Below are positions 25,473 through 35,139 of a DNA stretch of 64,000 nt, one piece after another. The DNA is taken from positions 1-64,000 of the forward strand of contig CAYXDO010000054.1 of assembly GCA_964463485.1 (NCBI GenBank), given 5' to 3'. The stretch comes from CAYXDO01 sp964463485. Lineage in GTDB: Bacteria; Myxococcota; Kuafuiibacteriia; Kuafuiibacteriales; Kuafuiibacteriaceae. Each line of letters starts with the position of its first letter. Position 1 is the first letter of the stretch. Under the pieces are notes generated by a model. That model ran no database searches. It was not told where the DNA came from and saw only the letters and a program-made list of their open reading frames with translations. The translations under genes were made by a program, and so were the position numbers.

Positions 25473-26414
25473 CTACCTCCGAGCCAACACACGAAGTCGA
25501 GCGCTCCGCGCGCGCGGATTCCGAGCGATCTCCTCTTCGCTCGGAACCACCGACTTCCCCACCAAAGCCAACGCGCTCTGCGAACGCGCGAACGGCAGCC
25601 CCCGCGGCAACTCGCCGGAAGGAGACTCACCGCGCGCGACCTGCTTCACGCGGCGATCCTCGAGGCTGTGAAACGAAATCAACGCGGCGCGCCCCGACAG
25701 CGACAAGATCTCCGGGAGCTGCGACAAGAGCGCGTCCAGCTCCTCGAGCTCCGCGTTGGTCGCGATCCGGAGCGCCATGAACGCACGCGTCGCCGGATGT
25801 GTCTTGCCACCCTTTTCGGAGACTCGCGCGACCGCTTCGGCCAGGTCTCGCGTCGTCTCGAGCTTGCCCGCCGCGTGCGCTTCCAGAATCGCTCGAGCGA
25901 CTCGACGCGCGCCACGAACCTCGCCGAGGTTCGACAAGATCGACGCGAGCTCCTCGACCGTCGTCGATCCAATCAGCTCCAGCGCGGTGCGCCCACCGCC
26001 CATGCGCATGTCGATCGGCCCTGAAGAGGAGAAGCTGAAGCCGCGCGATGGATCGTCGAGCTGTATGGAGGACACGCCGAGGTCTGCGACCAATCCATCG
26101 ATTTGACCTCCAACGATCTCGCGGATCGCGGAGAACTCGGCGTTCACGAAGGTCACTCGATCGCCGAATCGAGCCAGACGCCGCCGCGAGAGCTCGATCG
26201 CTCGATCGTCGCGATCGATGGCGATCAACGAACCGCTCGGCGCGCTCGCCTCGAGGATCGCCTCGGCGTGGCCGCCGAGCCCGACCGTCGCGTCCACGTA
26301 GCGTCCGCCGGCCTTCGGTGCGAGCGCTGCGATCACCTCGGCGCACAGCACACTCTGGTGCAGCGACGAGATCTCCGCGAGCGCGGCTGCGTCGGTGAGA
26401 TACACGTCGACCAT
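25473..26414 (-). CDS. rsmH: 16S rRNA (cytosine-1402-N4)-methyltransferase RsmH
   Basis: 313 residues from ATG 26414, just before the mraZ stop (GTG 26420 also possible). SSLHQSVLCAEVIAAL opens the protein. YVDATVGLGGHAEAILE is the SAM loop, and DGLVADLGVSSIQLDDPSRGFSF the family's catalytic region. The ending has LISFHSLEDRRVKQ and RNPRARSARLRVL. It methylates 16S rRNA at C1402 in the decoding centre. Second gene of the dcw operon. Confidence 0.96.
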   Translation of the reverse strand: MVDVYLTDAAALAEISSLHQSVLCAEVIAALAPKAGGRYVDATVGLGGHAEAILEASAPSGSLIAIDRDDRAIELSRRRLARFGDRVTFVNAEFSAIREIVGGQIDGLVADLGVSSIQLDDPSRGFSFSSSGPIDMRMGGGRTALELIGSTTVEELASILSNLGEVRGARRVARAILEAHAAGKLETTRDLAEAVARVSEKGGKTHPATRAFMALRIATNAELEELDALLSQLPEILSLSGRAALISFHSLEDRRVKQVARGESPSGELPRGLPFARSQSALALVGKSVVPSEEEIARNPRARSARLRVLARR

Positions 26415-26416
26415 CC

Positions 26417-26881
26417 TCACAGCCCGAGCTCCGCCGCCTTGTGCAGCAACTGCTCGAGCTTCTCCGGTGAGATTTCCGCGCGCCTGCCTTCGACCTGCGC
26501 GCGGTGGTTTGCCTTCGACCAAAGCTCGATGATGCGACCCTCACCGAGCCACACGGCATCCTTGTCGAGCTGAGTGTCCGCGCGCTGCTCTTGGGGCACT
26601 AGGATCCGCCCCTGCTGGTCGATCGTGACGTCACGCGACCGGCCAATGAACCAGCGACGCAGGAGCTCTCCGGTAGGGTCGAACTGAGGGAGCTTGGCGA
26701 CCTTCGCTTCGAACTCTTCCCACTCGCGCAGTGGGTACACGAGCAGGCACGGATCCTTGAGGTGCTTGGTCAGCACCAGTCGCTCGTCGTCGTAGCGGCG
26801 CTTCAGCTCGTCGCGCAGATCCGCAGGGAACGCGATGCGCCCCTTCGAATCGAAGCCGTGCTCGTACAGTCCGCGGAACAT
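26417..26881 (-). CDS. mraZ: Transcriptional regulator / division protein MraZ
   Basis: 154 residues. FRGLYEHGFDSKGRIAFPADLR and FIGRSRDVTIDQQGRILVPQ are the two AbrB-like DxxGRxxxP repeats of MraZ. The protein binds TGGGN-type repeats in front of its own operon and represses it. Three such boxes with 10-bp period lie 40-69 bases upstream (see the regulatory entry). It is the first gene of the dcw operon, preceded by AGAAGA. Confidence 0.96.
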   Translation of the reverse strand: MFRGLYEHGFDSKGRIAFPADLRDELKRRYDDERLVLTKHLKDPCLLVYPLREWEEFEAKVAKLPQFDPTGELLRRWFIGRSRDVTIDQQGRILVPQEQRADTQLDKDAVWLGEGRIIELWSKANHRAQVEGRRAEISPEKLEQLLHKAAELGL

Positions 26882-26920
26882 TCTTCTCAGTGACCCGGCG
26901 CGAAGCGTTGGGATTGTTCA

Positions 26921-26982
26921 CCACTTCGATCCACTGGTCCCCACTTCTTCGCGACCGTAAGGAGTGCAGGTTGGGGTGTCAA
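26921..26982 (-). promoter_or_regulatory. dcw (mra) promoter with three MraZ operator boxes
   Basis: On the minus strand TTGACA (26982-26977) is followed after exactly 17 bases by TACGGT (26959-26954), a good -35 and moderate -10. Immediately downstream AGTGG recurs three times (complements of CCACT at 26921, 26931 and 26941) at an exact 10-bp period. This is the arrangement MraZ recognises. The mraZ ATG is at 26881. Confidence 0.8.
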
Positions 26983-27125
26983 GGCAACGATCCCTCGCTT
27001 CGTTTGGCCGGATCACGGGATTGCGATCGCGTTGGGGTCAATTTTTTAGCGGATCGATCGCGAATCGCCAGTTTTTGGAGATCGCTTTCCTTGCACCCGA
27101 ACAAACGTCTCGGTACGACGTGTTC

Positions 27126-27410
27126 ATGGCGAAGAAGCCGAAGCGTGCGGAGGCACCCGAAGCCTCCTCACCGACCGAGGAAGGTCTGGCCGAGGCGGTG
27201 TTGGCGACCTTCGAGAAGGGCGACTACGCGAAGGCGCGAAAGGCGCTCCGAAGCGAGCTCGATGGAGGCGCCCTGAGCCCGTCCGCGAAGGACCTCGCGG
27301 AGCGACTCTACGACGCCACCAGACTCGATCGAACGCCGCTGTTGGTGGGGCTCGGATGCTTGGCGCTCATGGCTCTCGTCATCGTCGTCACGCTCGCCAC
27401 TCAGCCTTGA
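27126..27410 (+). CDS. Small single-span membrane protein, function unknown
   Basis: 94 residues from ATG 27126 (MAKKPKRAEAPEAS), which sits after the divergent dcw promoter region. A charged helical soluble part (EGLAEAVLATFEKGDYAKARKALRSEL), reminiscent of one TPR-like helix pair, precedes the C-terminal span LLVGLGCLALMALVIVVTLA. It would be tail-anchored with its N-terminus in the cytoplasm. No family recognised. It lies 45 bases upstream of prkA on the same strand, so the two may be co-transcribed. Confidence 0.6.
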   Translation: MAKKPKRAEAPEASSPTEEGLAEAVLATFEKGDYAKARKALRSELDGGALSPSAKDLAERLYDATRLDRTPLLVGLGCLALMALVIVVTLATQP

Positions 27411-27455
27411 TTCGAACGATCGACACTGAGTTGCTCGCGAGGTAGACCGTCCCTC

Positions 27456-29696
27456 GTGGCGACGCGGAGCGCGGAAACAATCCTCTCGGAGCTCTCCCTG
27501 AGCGTCAAAACGGCGTTCGAAGAGAGCCGAACGATCCTCTCGTATCGAGAGTGGCTCGAGATCGCGCTTCAGAATCCTGAGCGGAACTTCAGGAGCTCCG
27601 CGCAGTACGTCAAAGACGTGTTCGACCACTTCGGCGTGGAGGAGCTCGACCTGCCGGAAGGACCGACCGGGCGCTTTCGACTCTTCGACGCGCCGTGGAG
27701 CCGCGAGGGGGTTGGGAGAGTAGCCGGTCAGGAGGTCGTCCAGCACGAGATTTATCGTTTGATCTCCAACTTCGTACGCGACGGAAAGATCTCTCGCTTG
27801 GTCCTCATGCACGGTCCCAACGGTTCAGCGAAGAGCACCTTCGTTCGCTGCATCCAGACCGCGATGGAACACTACTCGCGGACCAACGAAGGTGCGCTCT
27901 ACAGCTACGCGTGGGTGTTTCCGAGCGAGAAGCTGACCAAAGGATCGCTCGGGTTCGGAGGCACGAGCGCGTCGCGCGCCTCAGACGGCTTCGCGCACAT
28001 CGACCCGGAGCTCATCGACGCGAGGCTCCCGTGCGAGCTACGCGACCACCCGATCTTCTTCATGCCTCGGGACGAACGCCGAAAGCTGCTCGAGTCCCTC
28101 AAGGACAACGGCACGATCTCGTCGGATTTCGTGCTCTCGCGTTACATCCTCGATGGCGATCTGTCGCCGCGAGACCGCGCGATCTACGACGCGCTCCTCG
28201 TCGCTCACGAAGGACGCCACGAAGACGTGCTCCGGTACGTGCAGGTGGAGAGATTTTATGTGTCCGCCAAGTACGGGCGGGGCGTGGCCACGGTCGACCC
28301 GCAGGACTTGATCGACGCGCACGCCGAGCAGGTCACCGCCGACCGATCGCTTCAGAACATTCCGCGAAGTGTTCAGAACGTGACGCTCTATCGATTGTGG
28401 GGCCCGCTGATCTCGGCCAACCGGGGACTGCTCGAGTACGCTGATATCCTCAAGCGCGAGACCCACTGGCTCAAGTACTTGCTCACGACGAGTGAAGAGG
28501 CGACCGCGGCCCTGCCTCAGTTCAAGGTCCACCTCGACGAGATCCTCATCGCGTCGACCAACGAGACCTACCTCGAGGAGTTCAAGAAATTCCAGGACTG
28601 GCCCAGCTTCAAGGGACGCATGGAGCTCGTCGCGGTGCCGTATCTGCGGCGCTTCCACGACGAGATTCGGATCTACGAAACTCAGATCACGCCGACGACG
28701 ATCTCGAAGCCACTCGCGCCGCACGTGGTGGAGGTCGCCGCGATGTGGGCCGTCCTGTCTCGCCTCCAGAAGCCCGACAAGAACTTGTATCCGCCGGAGG
28801 TGAAGCCGCTGATCGAAAAGCTCACCCCCGTGGAGAAGCTGCGGCTCTATGACAAGGGCACGGTGCCCGCGTGGTGCACCAGCAAAGACGCCCGGGAGCT
28901 CCGACGAGCCATCCCCATCCTCCTCGACGAGGGACGGGCTACTCGGCACTACGAAGGCCACCAGGGCGCTTCGGCGAGAGAGATCCGCACGCTGATCCTC
29001 AACGCCGCGCACCACCCGAAATACAAGTCGCTTACGCCCCTGCCCGTCTTCGACGAGCTCAAGGAGTTGGTAGCGAACCCAAGCGTCTATCCCTTCTTAC
29101 GGCTCCAAGCTCAAGACGGCTATCACGACTTCGACAAGTTCATCGAGGTCGTCCGGCAGTGGTGGCTCGATCAGCTCGACCGCGAGGTCCGCACGTCCAT
29201 GGGCCTCATCGAAGAGAAGAAATACGAGGAGCTCTTCGGACGGTATGTGCTCCAAGTTTCTTACTTCGTGAAGAAGGAGCGCGTGCTCGACAAGATCACC
29301 GGCAAGTACGTCACCGCCGACGAAGACCTCATGAAGGAAGTGGAGAGCTCGATCCTGCAGAAAGGCGAGTCACGAGAAGACTTCCGCCGGGCGATCATCG
29401 GCCAGATCGGCGCGTGGAGCCTCGAGCACTTGGGCCAAACGCCGGACTACCGAAAGCTCTTCGCGAACCACATCAACAAGCTCGAGTCCGACTACTTCCA
29501 AGAGCGGAAGAAACAGATCTCTCGAAACCTCGTCGACGTGTTGAAGCTCCTAGGCGACGGGGCGAGCGAGATGAGCCCCACGGAGCTCGACAACGCGAAG
29601 TCGACCGTGAAGAACATGCTGGAGCGGTTCGGCTACCCAGAGACATGCACGGCCGAATGCTGCGCTTACTTGCTCAAGGCTCGCTACACGCCCTAG
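27456..29696 (+). CDS. prkA: PrkA-family serine protein kinase (AAA+)
   Basis: 746 residues from GTG 27456. The N-terminal PrkA AAA+ domain has LMHGPNGSAKSTFVRCIQTA (Walker A near residue 120), EVVQHEIYRLISNFVRDG and YSYAWVFPSEKL. The C-terminal half contains LASTNETYLEEFKKF-like sensor sequence (IASTNETY) and the family's RKQISRNLVDVLK-type helices. It is about 100 residues longer than E. coli YeaG. PrkA proteins act in stress and stationary-phase signalling, commonly with a YeaH/SpoVR partner that is not in this window. Confidence 0.9.
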   Translation: MATRSAETILSELSLSVKTAFEESRTILSYREWLEIALQNPERNFRSSAQYVKDVFDHFGVEELDLPEGPTGRFRLFDAPWSREGVGRVAGQEVVQHEIYRLISNFVRDGKISRLVLMHGPNGSAKSTFVRCIQTAMEHYSRTNEGALYSYAWVFPSEKLTKGSLGFGGTSASRASDGFAHIDPELIDARLPCELRDHPIFFMPRDERRKLLESLKDNGTISSDFVLSRYILDGDLSPRDRAIYDALLVAHEGRHEDVLRYVQVERFYVSAKYGRGVATVDPQDLIDAHAEQVTADRSLQNIPRSVQNVTLYRLWGPLISANRGLLEYADILKRETHWLKYLLTTSEEATAALPQFKVHLDEILIASTNETYLEEFKKFQDWPSFKGRMELVAVPYLRRFHDEIRIYETQITPTTISKPLAPHVVEVAAMWAVLSRLQKPDKNLYPPEVKPLIEKLTPVEKLRLYDKGTVPAWCTSKDARELRRAIPILLDEGRATRHYEGHQGASAREIRTLILNAAHHPKYKSLTPLPVFDELKELVANPSVYPFLRLQAQDGYHDFDKFIEVVRQWWLDQLDREVRTSMGLIEEKKYEELFGRYVLQVSYFVKKERVLDKITGKYVTADEDLMKEVESSILQKGESREDFRRAIIGQIGAWSLEHLGQTPDYRKLFANHINKLESDYFQERKKQISRNLVDVLKLLGDGASEMSPTELDNAKSTVKNMLERFGYPETCTAECCAYLLKARYTP

Positions 29697-29968
<272 letters not shown>

Positions 29969-29973
29969 AGTAG

Positions 29974-29994
29974 CCGCAGGCAAGATGCCTGCGG
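29974..29994. repeat. Solitary copy of the GCAGGCAAGATGCCTGC hairpin
   Basis: A perfect 9-bp stem CCGCAGGCA / TGCCTGCGG around an AGA loop, followed by GTCCCAGG. The same hairpin plus CTCCCAGG is the heart of the 57-bp array at 42.2-42.9 kb, so it is a dispersed element of this genome. Confidence 0.75.
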
Positions 29995-29997
29995 TCC

Positions 29998-30200
29998 CAG
30001 GGTCGGTCCGAGGGGTCGGTCCGAGGCGTCGGTCCCAGGGTCGGTCCGAGGGGTCGGTCCGAGGGGTCGGTCCGAGGGGTCGGTCCGAGGGGTCGGTCCG
30101 AGGCGTCGGTCCGAGGGGTCGGTCCGAGGGGTCGGTCCCAGGCGTCGGTCCGAGGCGTCGGTCCCAGGCGTCGGTCTCAGGGGTCGGTCCCCGGGGTCCG
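29998..30200. repeat. 12-13 bp tandem array of GTCGGTCCGAGGG type
   Basis: About 16 head-to-tail copies of GTCGGTCCGAGGG, with 12-bp variants and GTCGGTCCCAGGC forms, directly follow the hairpin. The array ends just past the stop of the PHP/RGG gene. Any apparent Val-Gly-Pro-Arg-Gly-Arg-Ser peptide in it is a consequence of the repeat. Confidence 0.85.
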
Positions 30201-30204
30201 CTAG

Positions 30205-31317
30205 CTACCGATTCCCTCGGTGATCCGTGGGATCTTCGACTTCTTCCTCTTTGGGCGCGAACCGATTTCGCTCACCGGGCCGCAAGCGATTGCCGATGTC
30301 GTCCGCGATCTCTCGCTCGCTCTCGACGCGATTCCCAAGGTTCTCGGGCAGCTCCTGATTCTCGCGCGGATCCCTGCGGTTCCCGGCGTCCTCGGAGACC
30401 GGGCCGCCGCGTCCGCCGCCTCCGCGTCGTCGACCGCGACGCGGACCACCCCCGCGCGCTTCGCCCCGCGACTCGCCGGAGCGCATCGGATCGGGGATCG
30501 CGCCTGATCCGGGTCCGGGTCCGGGTCCGCGCGGGCCACCACGATCGCCGCCGCGCCCGCGATCACGATCTCCGCCGCGACCGCGTCCTCCGCCACCACC
30601 GCCGCCGCCGCGCCCGCCGCGCCGCCCACGGCCGCCGTCGCGGTCTCCGCCGCGACCGCCGCGCCGGTCGTTGCTCGGGCGATCGGGCCGCGGAATTCGC
30701 GTCCCGAAGCCGATCGGCCAGCACTCTCCGTGAGTGAGGGCGTCGATGAGCTCGCTCTCGGTGCCGACCTTCTTTCGAAAGAGCGTGGCCGCAGTGCCAA
30801 GCTCCTCGGGCGTGCGCGCGGAGCTCGAGCCGATACACGGGAGCTCGAGGTTCGAGGCCGCCTCGAGCGCGAGGTTGTTCGCGCTCTGGGGCGCCTTGGG
30901 ATTCTGCGTTTCGCACGCCGCGAGACCCACCAGCGTGAAGATCGTGTCACCCATGGGCTTCTCGACCTCTCGGTCGTAAGGTCGCAGCGCGATGGCGATT
31001 CCGCCGCGCTCCTTCAGGGCGTCGATCACGGTGGTGGCGACGAAGAAACCGTCCTTTCGTTCGGCCCAGCCTTCCGCGAGCGGCTGGTCGGGGTTGGGAA
31101 CGAGACACAAGAGCAGACCATTGGTGGTCTTCACTCGCGTCGCCGCGAAGACGGAGAGTCCTTTGTCCTTGGCCGCGGTTTTGAGCGCGTCGACGGACGG
31201 GAAGGATCCATCGGATCCAGCGAGCACGATCCCGTCGAGGCCAACGTTCTTGGCGCGGTCGACGAGCGCTCCCGGTTCTGGCGCGGCGTCGAGGCTGACG
31301 TGCATGTCGATGATCAT
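30205..31317 (-). CDS. PHP-superfamily-like protein with RGG-rich C-terminal tail
   Basis: 370 residues. MIIDMHVSLD, GLDGIVLAGSDGSFPSVDAL, GGIAIALRPYDREV and LPCIGSSSARTPEELG follow the PHP metallo-phosphoesterase plan (TIM-like barrel). The first metal motif is DMHVS instead of DxHxH, so catalysis may be lost. From about 226 to 300 the sequence is almost only Arg, Gly and Asp (GGRGGDRDGGRGRRGGRGG), an RGG box of the kind that binds RNA, then an acidic/Asn-rich end. It is 70 bases downstream of ppk on the same strand. Confidence 0.7.
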   Translation of the reverse strand: MIIDMHVSLDAAPEPGALVDRAKNVGLDGIVLAGSDGSFPSVDALKTAAKDKGLSVFAATRVKTTNGLLLCLVPNPDQPLAEGWAERKDGFFVATTVIDALKERGGIAIALRPYDREVEKPMGDTIFTLVGLAACETQNPKAPQSANNLALEAASNLELPCIGSSSARTPEELGTAATLFRKKVGTESELIDALTHGECWPIGFGTRIPRPDRPSNDRRGGRGGDRDGGRGRRGGRGGGGGGGGRGRGGDRDRGRGGDRGGPRGPGPGPGSGAIPDPMRSGESRGEARGGGPRRGRRRGGGGRGGPVSEDAGNRRDPRENQELPENLGNRVESEREIADDIGNRLRPGERNRFAPKEEEVEDPTDHRGNR

Positions 31318-31387
31318 CGGGCTTGCCTTCTAGTTCATCGGTGTCGGCCCCGCAATCGGGACGAGCAGCAAGTTTCGAGGACGAGCC

Positions 31388-33586
31388 CTAGGCTTCCCTT
31401 CGCTTGCCCTTCTTGCGTCCGGTCGGGAGCTCCCGCGGTTTGGCGCCCGTCGCGCGCTGCCGCGCGAGGCTTATGAACGTAGCCTGCGCACGCACGCGCT
31501 TGCCGGCCTTGGCGCGGATCCGCTGGAACGTGCCGTCGGCGCTCAGGACCGCGGCTTTGGTCGTATCCGACAGCTCCACGCCCAGGATCTCGTCGATGAT
31601 GCGGCGACGTATCCGCTCGTCTTCGACCGGCAACATCACCTCCAGCCTTCGGTCGAAGTTTCGCGGCATGACGTCGGTGCTCGTGATGAAGACTTCTTCG
31701 ACGTCATCGTAGCGAAAGTAGAAGAGGCGCGAGTGCTCCAAAAACCGATCGACGATCGTCCGGACGACGATTCGATCGCTCACGCCCGGCACGCCCACTC
31801 TGAGCCCGAAGGGTCCGCGCACCAACAAGACGACCTCCGCGCCCCGTTGAGCTGCACGGCACAGCGCTCGAATCACCTCGGCATCGACGAGCGCGTTGGT
31901 CTTCAGAATGATCCGCGCGACTCCACCCTTCTTCGCGACGGACCGCGCTCGGTCGATGTGTTCGATCAGGTTGCGCCGCAGATCGAGCGGCGCCACGACG
32001 AGCTTCTTCCACGCGGGTGGCTCGGCGTAGCCGGTGAGCAGGTTGAACAGCGCGGAGACGTCCGCCGCGACCTCCGGATGCGCAGTGAACAACGATAGGT
32101 CCGAGTACACGCGCGCGGTCTTCTCGTTGTAGTTGCCCGTACCGAGATGTACGTAGGTACGGATCCCGTTCACCTCGCGCCGGACGACCAGCGTCACTTT
32201 GCAGTGGGTCTTCAGGCCCGCCATGCCATAGACGACGTGGACTCCGGCCTGCTCGAGCGCGAGAGCCCAAGTCACGTTGGTCTCCTCGTCGAACCTCGCC
32301 TTCAATTCGACGAGCGCGGTGACCTGCTTTCCATGCTCCGCGGCCGTGATCAGCGCCCCGACGATCGGAGACGTCTTGTTCACGCGGTAGAGCGACTGTT
32401 TGATCGCGAGGACGGCGGGATCGGAGGCCGCACGCATCACGAGCTCCACGACTGGATCGTAGGACTCGTAGGGGTGATGCAGGAGCACGTCGTGGCGAGA
32501 GATCTCGGCGAAGAGGTCGTCGTCCTCGCGCAGATCAGGTGACCTGACGGGCACGAAAGGCTCGTCGCGCAAGTCGGGCCGCCCCACGCGGTCGAGCACG
32601 CTCAACACGTCGGACAGCGGGAACGGCGCTCGATGCCGCTCGACGTGCAAGGGGGAGAGCTCGAACGCGGAGGTCAGCCAGGCGGCGAGCTCGCCGCTAC
32701 CCGAGGCTCCGAACTGAAGCAGCACCGCGTCGTGACGAGTTCTCCGAACGAGCTCCTTGCGAACGACCTCCAAGAGGTCCTCCTGCTCGTCTTCGTCGAC
32801 CTCGAGATCCCAGTTCCGAAGCACACGAAACGGGACACACTCGACGATCCTCATCCCCGTGAACAACTCACCTACGAACAGCTGAATCACGTCGACGGTC
32901 GGAACGATCGCGAGCTCCCCGGGATGCGGAACCTCGAGGTAAGCCGGGAGCGGCCCCGGCACCTGCACCACCGCCCGCAGAGGCGCGGCGTCCTCCGGAG
33001 ACCCATCGGGTACCAAATGGACCGCCAAGTTGAGAGTTCCGTTCTTGAGAAATGGAAATGGGTGACCCGAATCGACCGCCATCGGAGTCAGCAGCGGAAA
33101 AATCGCCTGAGTGAAGCGAGCCTTCAGAGTCTGTTTGGCGGACTCAGCGAGCTGAGTCGATCGCAGAAGGTGAATACCTTCGGCTGCGAGCGTCGGGATC
33201 ACCGTCTCGAGCAGAATCTTCTCCTGTCGAGCGACTTGGCGAGCCACGCGCGGGAATATCGACGCGATCTGCTCGCCCGGCAGCATCCCGTCCGGCCCAG
33301 TCTCGAGCACTCCGCTCTCCACCTGCTTGGCAAGACCGGCCACGCGGATCATGAAAAACTCGTCCAGGTTGGAAGACACGATCCCCAGAAACTTCAACCG
33401 CTCGAGGAGCGGGACCTCGGGGTCGTCGGCCTCGTCGAGGATCCGCTCTTGGAACTCCAAAAACGAGAGCTCGCGGTTCACGAAGACGGCCGCGAAGGTC
33501 TTCGCGCTCACGGAGTCCTTGTCGTCGCCGATCGCCGGCGCCGGTCGCTTGGACGCGCTGCCTCCTTCGTCTTTGTCGCGAGCCAC
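31388..33586 (-). CDS. ppk1: Polyphosphate kinase 1
   Basis: 732 residues from GTG 33586. The N-terminal domain has FVNRELSFLEFQERILDEAD and SNLDEFFMIRVAGL. VELKARFDEETNVTWALALE and VRTYVHLGTGNYNEKTARVY-type sequence (GIRTYVHLGTGNYN) hold the phosphorylated histidine region. The C-terminal domain has VLLVRGPFGLRVGVPG and SSTDVMPRNFDRR-like (STDVMPRNFDRRLEV). It reversibly polymerises ATP gamma-phosphate into polyphosphate. It begins 13 bases after the cytochrome gene and is probably co-transcribed with it. Confidence 0.95.
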   Translation of the reverse strand: MARDKDEGGSASKRPAPAIGDDKDSVSAKTFAAVFVNRELSFLEFQERILDEADDPEVPLLERLKFLGIVSSNLDEFFMIRVAGLAKQVESGVLETGPDGMLPGEQIASIFPRVARQVARQEKILLETVIPTLAAEGIHLLRSTQLAESAKQTLKARFTQAIFPLLTPMAVDSGHPFPFLKNGTLNLAVHLVPDGSPEDAAPLRAVVQVPGPLPAYLEVPHPGELAIVPTVDVIQLFVGELFTGMRIVECVPFRVLRNWDLEVDEDEQEDLLEVVRKELVRRTRHDAVLLQFGASGSGELAAWLTSAFELSPLHVERHRAPFPLSDVLSVLDRVGRPDLRDEPFVPVRSPDLREDDDLFAEISRHDVLLHHPYESYDPVVELVMRAASDPAVLAIKQSLYRVNKTSPIVGALITAAEHGKQVTALVELKARFDEETNVTWALALEQAGVHVVYGMAGLKTHCKVTLVVRREVNGIRTYVHLGTGNYNEKTARVYSDLSLFTAHPEVAADVSALFNLLTGYAEPPAWKKLVVAPLDLRRNLIEHIDRARSVAKKGGVARIILKTNALVDAEVIRALCRAAQRGAEVVLLVRGPFGLRVGVPGVSDRIVVRTIVDRFLEHSRLFYFRYDDVEEVFITSTDVMPRNFDRRLEVMLPVEDERIRRRIIDEILGVELSDTTKAAVLSADGTFQRIRAKAGKRVRAQATFISLARQRATGAKPRELPTGRKKGKRREA

Positions 33587-33598
33587 TGGGTATTGCTA

Positions 33599-34885
33599 CT
33601 ACGGACCCCGAGACGAATCGAGCACCGTCGAGCTCGACACGTCCAGCTCGATGGAGAGGGCCTGGTCGAAGAACGTCCGGCCCGCCACGTACTTACCTTC
33701 GAGATCGTGAAGCCTCACGTTTTCCTCGCTGATCCTCCACTTCGACCCGAGGAGCCTCAGTGAGATTCGACCTTTCCTCGGCGCCTGGAACGTCACCGAG
33801 AACCCCCTGCGCTCCTTCGGAGCCAAGCGATTGTCGGAGAGTTTCCTCACCTTGGGCCACCACTCGTAGAGTTGTCCGATCCGCTCCTCGCGCGCGGCCA
33901 AGAGCGCCCCGTCTCCTCCGCGAACCTCCGCTCGAATCAAAAGGAACCTCTCCGGATCACCGGTCGGCAACAAGTGACCGGCGTTGGCGTTTTCAACCTC
34001 GAACCAAAGCTCGTTGGGGCCTGCGTGGACCGTGGACGTACCTACCCACCGCAACTCGGCGCCATCCGGAAACTTCGGAAGCTCCCCCGCGAGCTCCGGC
34101 CGCTTCGGGATCATCGAGCCGCCAAACCCATGACTTCGCGTTTTGCGAACTGGAGAATCCGGCAGGATACTCAGCTTCCTCTCCACCTCCAGCATGTGAC
34201 AAGACTGGCACGTCTGGTCGGCATACGGGCTCTGCAGGTGCTCGCGCCCCGTGTCGAACGAACACGCGAGGCGGATCTCCGCAAACTCAGCAACCGCTTG
34301 ATGGCACTGAGTACACACTTCCGTCGTCGCGAGCGAAGGGTCCTTCCGGACCGGATGCGGGGCCTTGGTGTCGCCGAAGGGACCGAGGACAACCCCATCC
34401 CTCACATGACACGTCGCGCACCCGATCGCGTCGTCCGCGAGCTTCGGGTCGAATCTCGGATTCTCGAGGTACTTCGGCCGGTGCCAACCCCCTTCAAGCG
34501 CGACGACGAGCTTCGGGAGCTGATTTTCCATCGGAGTGTGACAATTGAGGCACATCCAGCCGACGTCAAAGGGCGCTCCGTCGGCTCCCGGACTCCGAGA
34601 CTTCTCGAGCTCGGCCAGAAACTGGGCGTCGTCGAAGTACGCGCGCGCGTGGGTCGAGACTCGCCACTCGGCGTAGATTTCGGCGTGGCAAGCTCCGCAG
34701 GTCGCGGATCGCAAATCAGCGAGTCCCTCGGGAACCTCCGAGTACGGCAAGGCCCGCAGATAGCGGGGCTGGGAATCGGAGAAGAGCCGGGCGTCCTCGA
34801 GGGTCGGCGCCGAAGGACGGCAAGCCGAGAAAAACACGCCGAGCAAACCCAAACGCCAAGCCATGCCGGTCTTTCGACGAGTCAT
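33599..34885 (-). CDS. Five-haem cytochrome c-type lipoprotein
   Basis: 428 residues. The signal LGLLGVFFSAC ends in a lipobox cysteine. Five CxxCH haem motifs follow: CGACH (63-67), CLNCH, CATCH, CTQCH and CQSCH, within about 180 residues. A beta-rich C-terminal domain contains ENANAGHLLPTGDPERFLLI. The layout matches multihaem cytochrome c families of the c552/NapC-related superfamily, acting in periplasmic or outer-membrane electron transfer. The protein at 53.5-54.6 kb has the same plan and is a paralogue. First gene of a cytochrome-ppk-PHP run. Confidence 0.85.
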   Translation of the reverse strand: MTRRKTGMAWRLGLLGVFFSACRPSAPTLEDARLFSDSQPRYLRALPYSEVPEGLADLRSATCGACHAEIYAEWRVSTHARAYFDDAQFLAELEKSRSPGADGAPFDVGWMCLNCHTPMENQLPKLVVALEGGWHRPKYLENPRFDPKLADDAIGCATCHVRDGVVLGPFGDTKAPHPVRKDPSLATTEVCTQCHQAVAEFAEIRLACSFDTGREHLQSPYADQTCQSCHMLEVERKLSILPDSPVRKTRSHGFGGSMIPKRPELAGELPKFPDGAELRWVGTSTVHAGPNELWFEVENANAGHLLPTGDPERFLLIRAEVRGGDGALLAAREERIGQLYEWWPKVRKLSDNRLAPKERRGFSVTFQAPRKGRISLRLLGSKWRISEENVRLHDLEGKYVAGRTFFDQALSIELDVSSSTVLDSSRGP

Positions 34886-35139
34886 CTGGTCGATCCTGGC
34901 TCACGAGGGAGCCTCTCGGGCTTGAAACGATTCGCCGGCCCGGTCAACCATCCGGTCGACGCCGGACGCTCGACGGCCGCTTGGGACGCTGCCGCTCCGT
35001 TTGACCTCCCGCGGCCGACGTGTCATCGCCTCCGCGTCGTGAGGAGCCACAGGCGGTCCACCGATATTCGGAGCCTCGACCCACTCGCTCGGTGCCGGAT
35101 GAGCCGACGAGATGACTCGGTCCGAAGCGCGGCGGTCCT

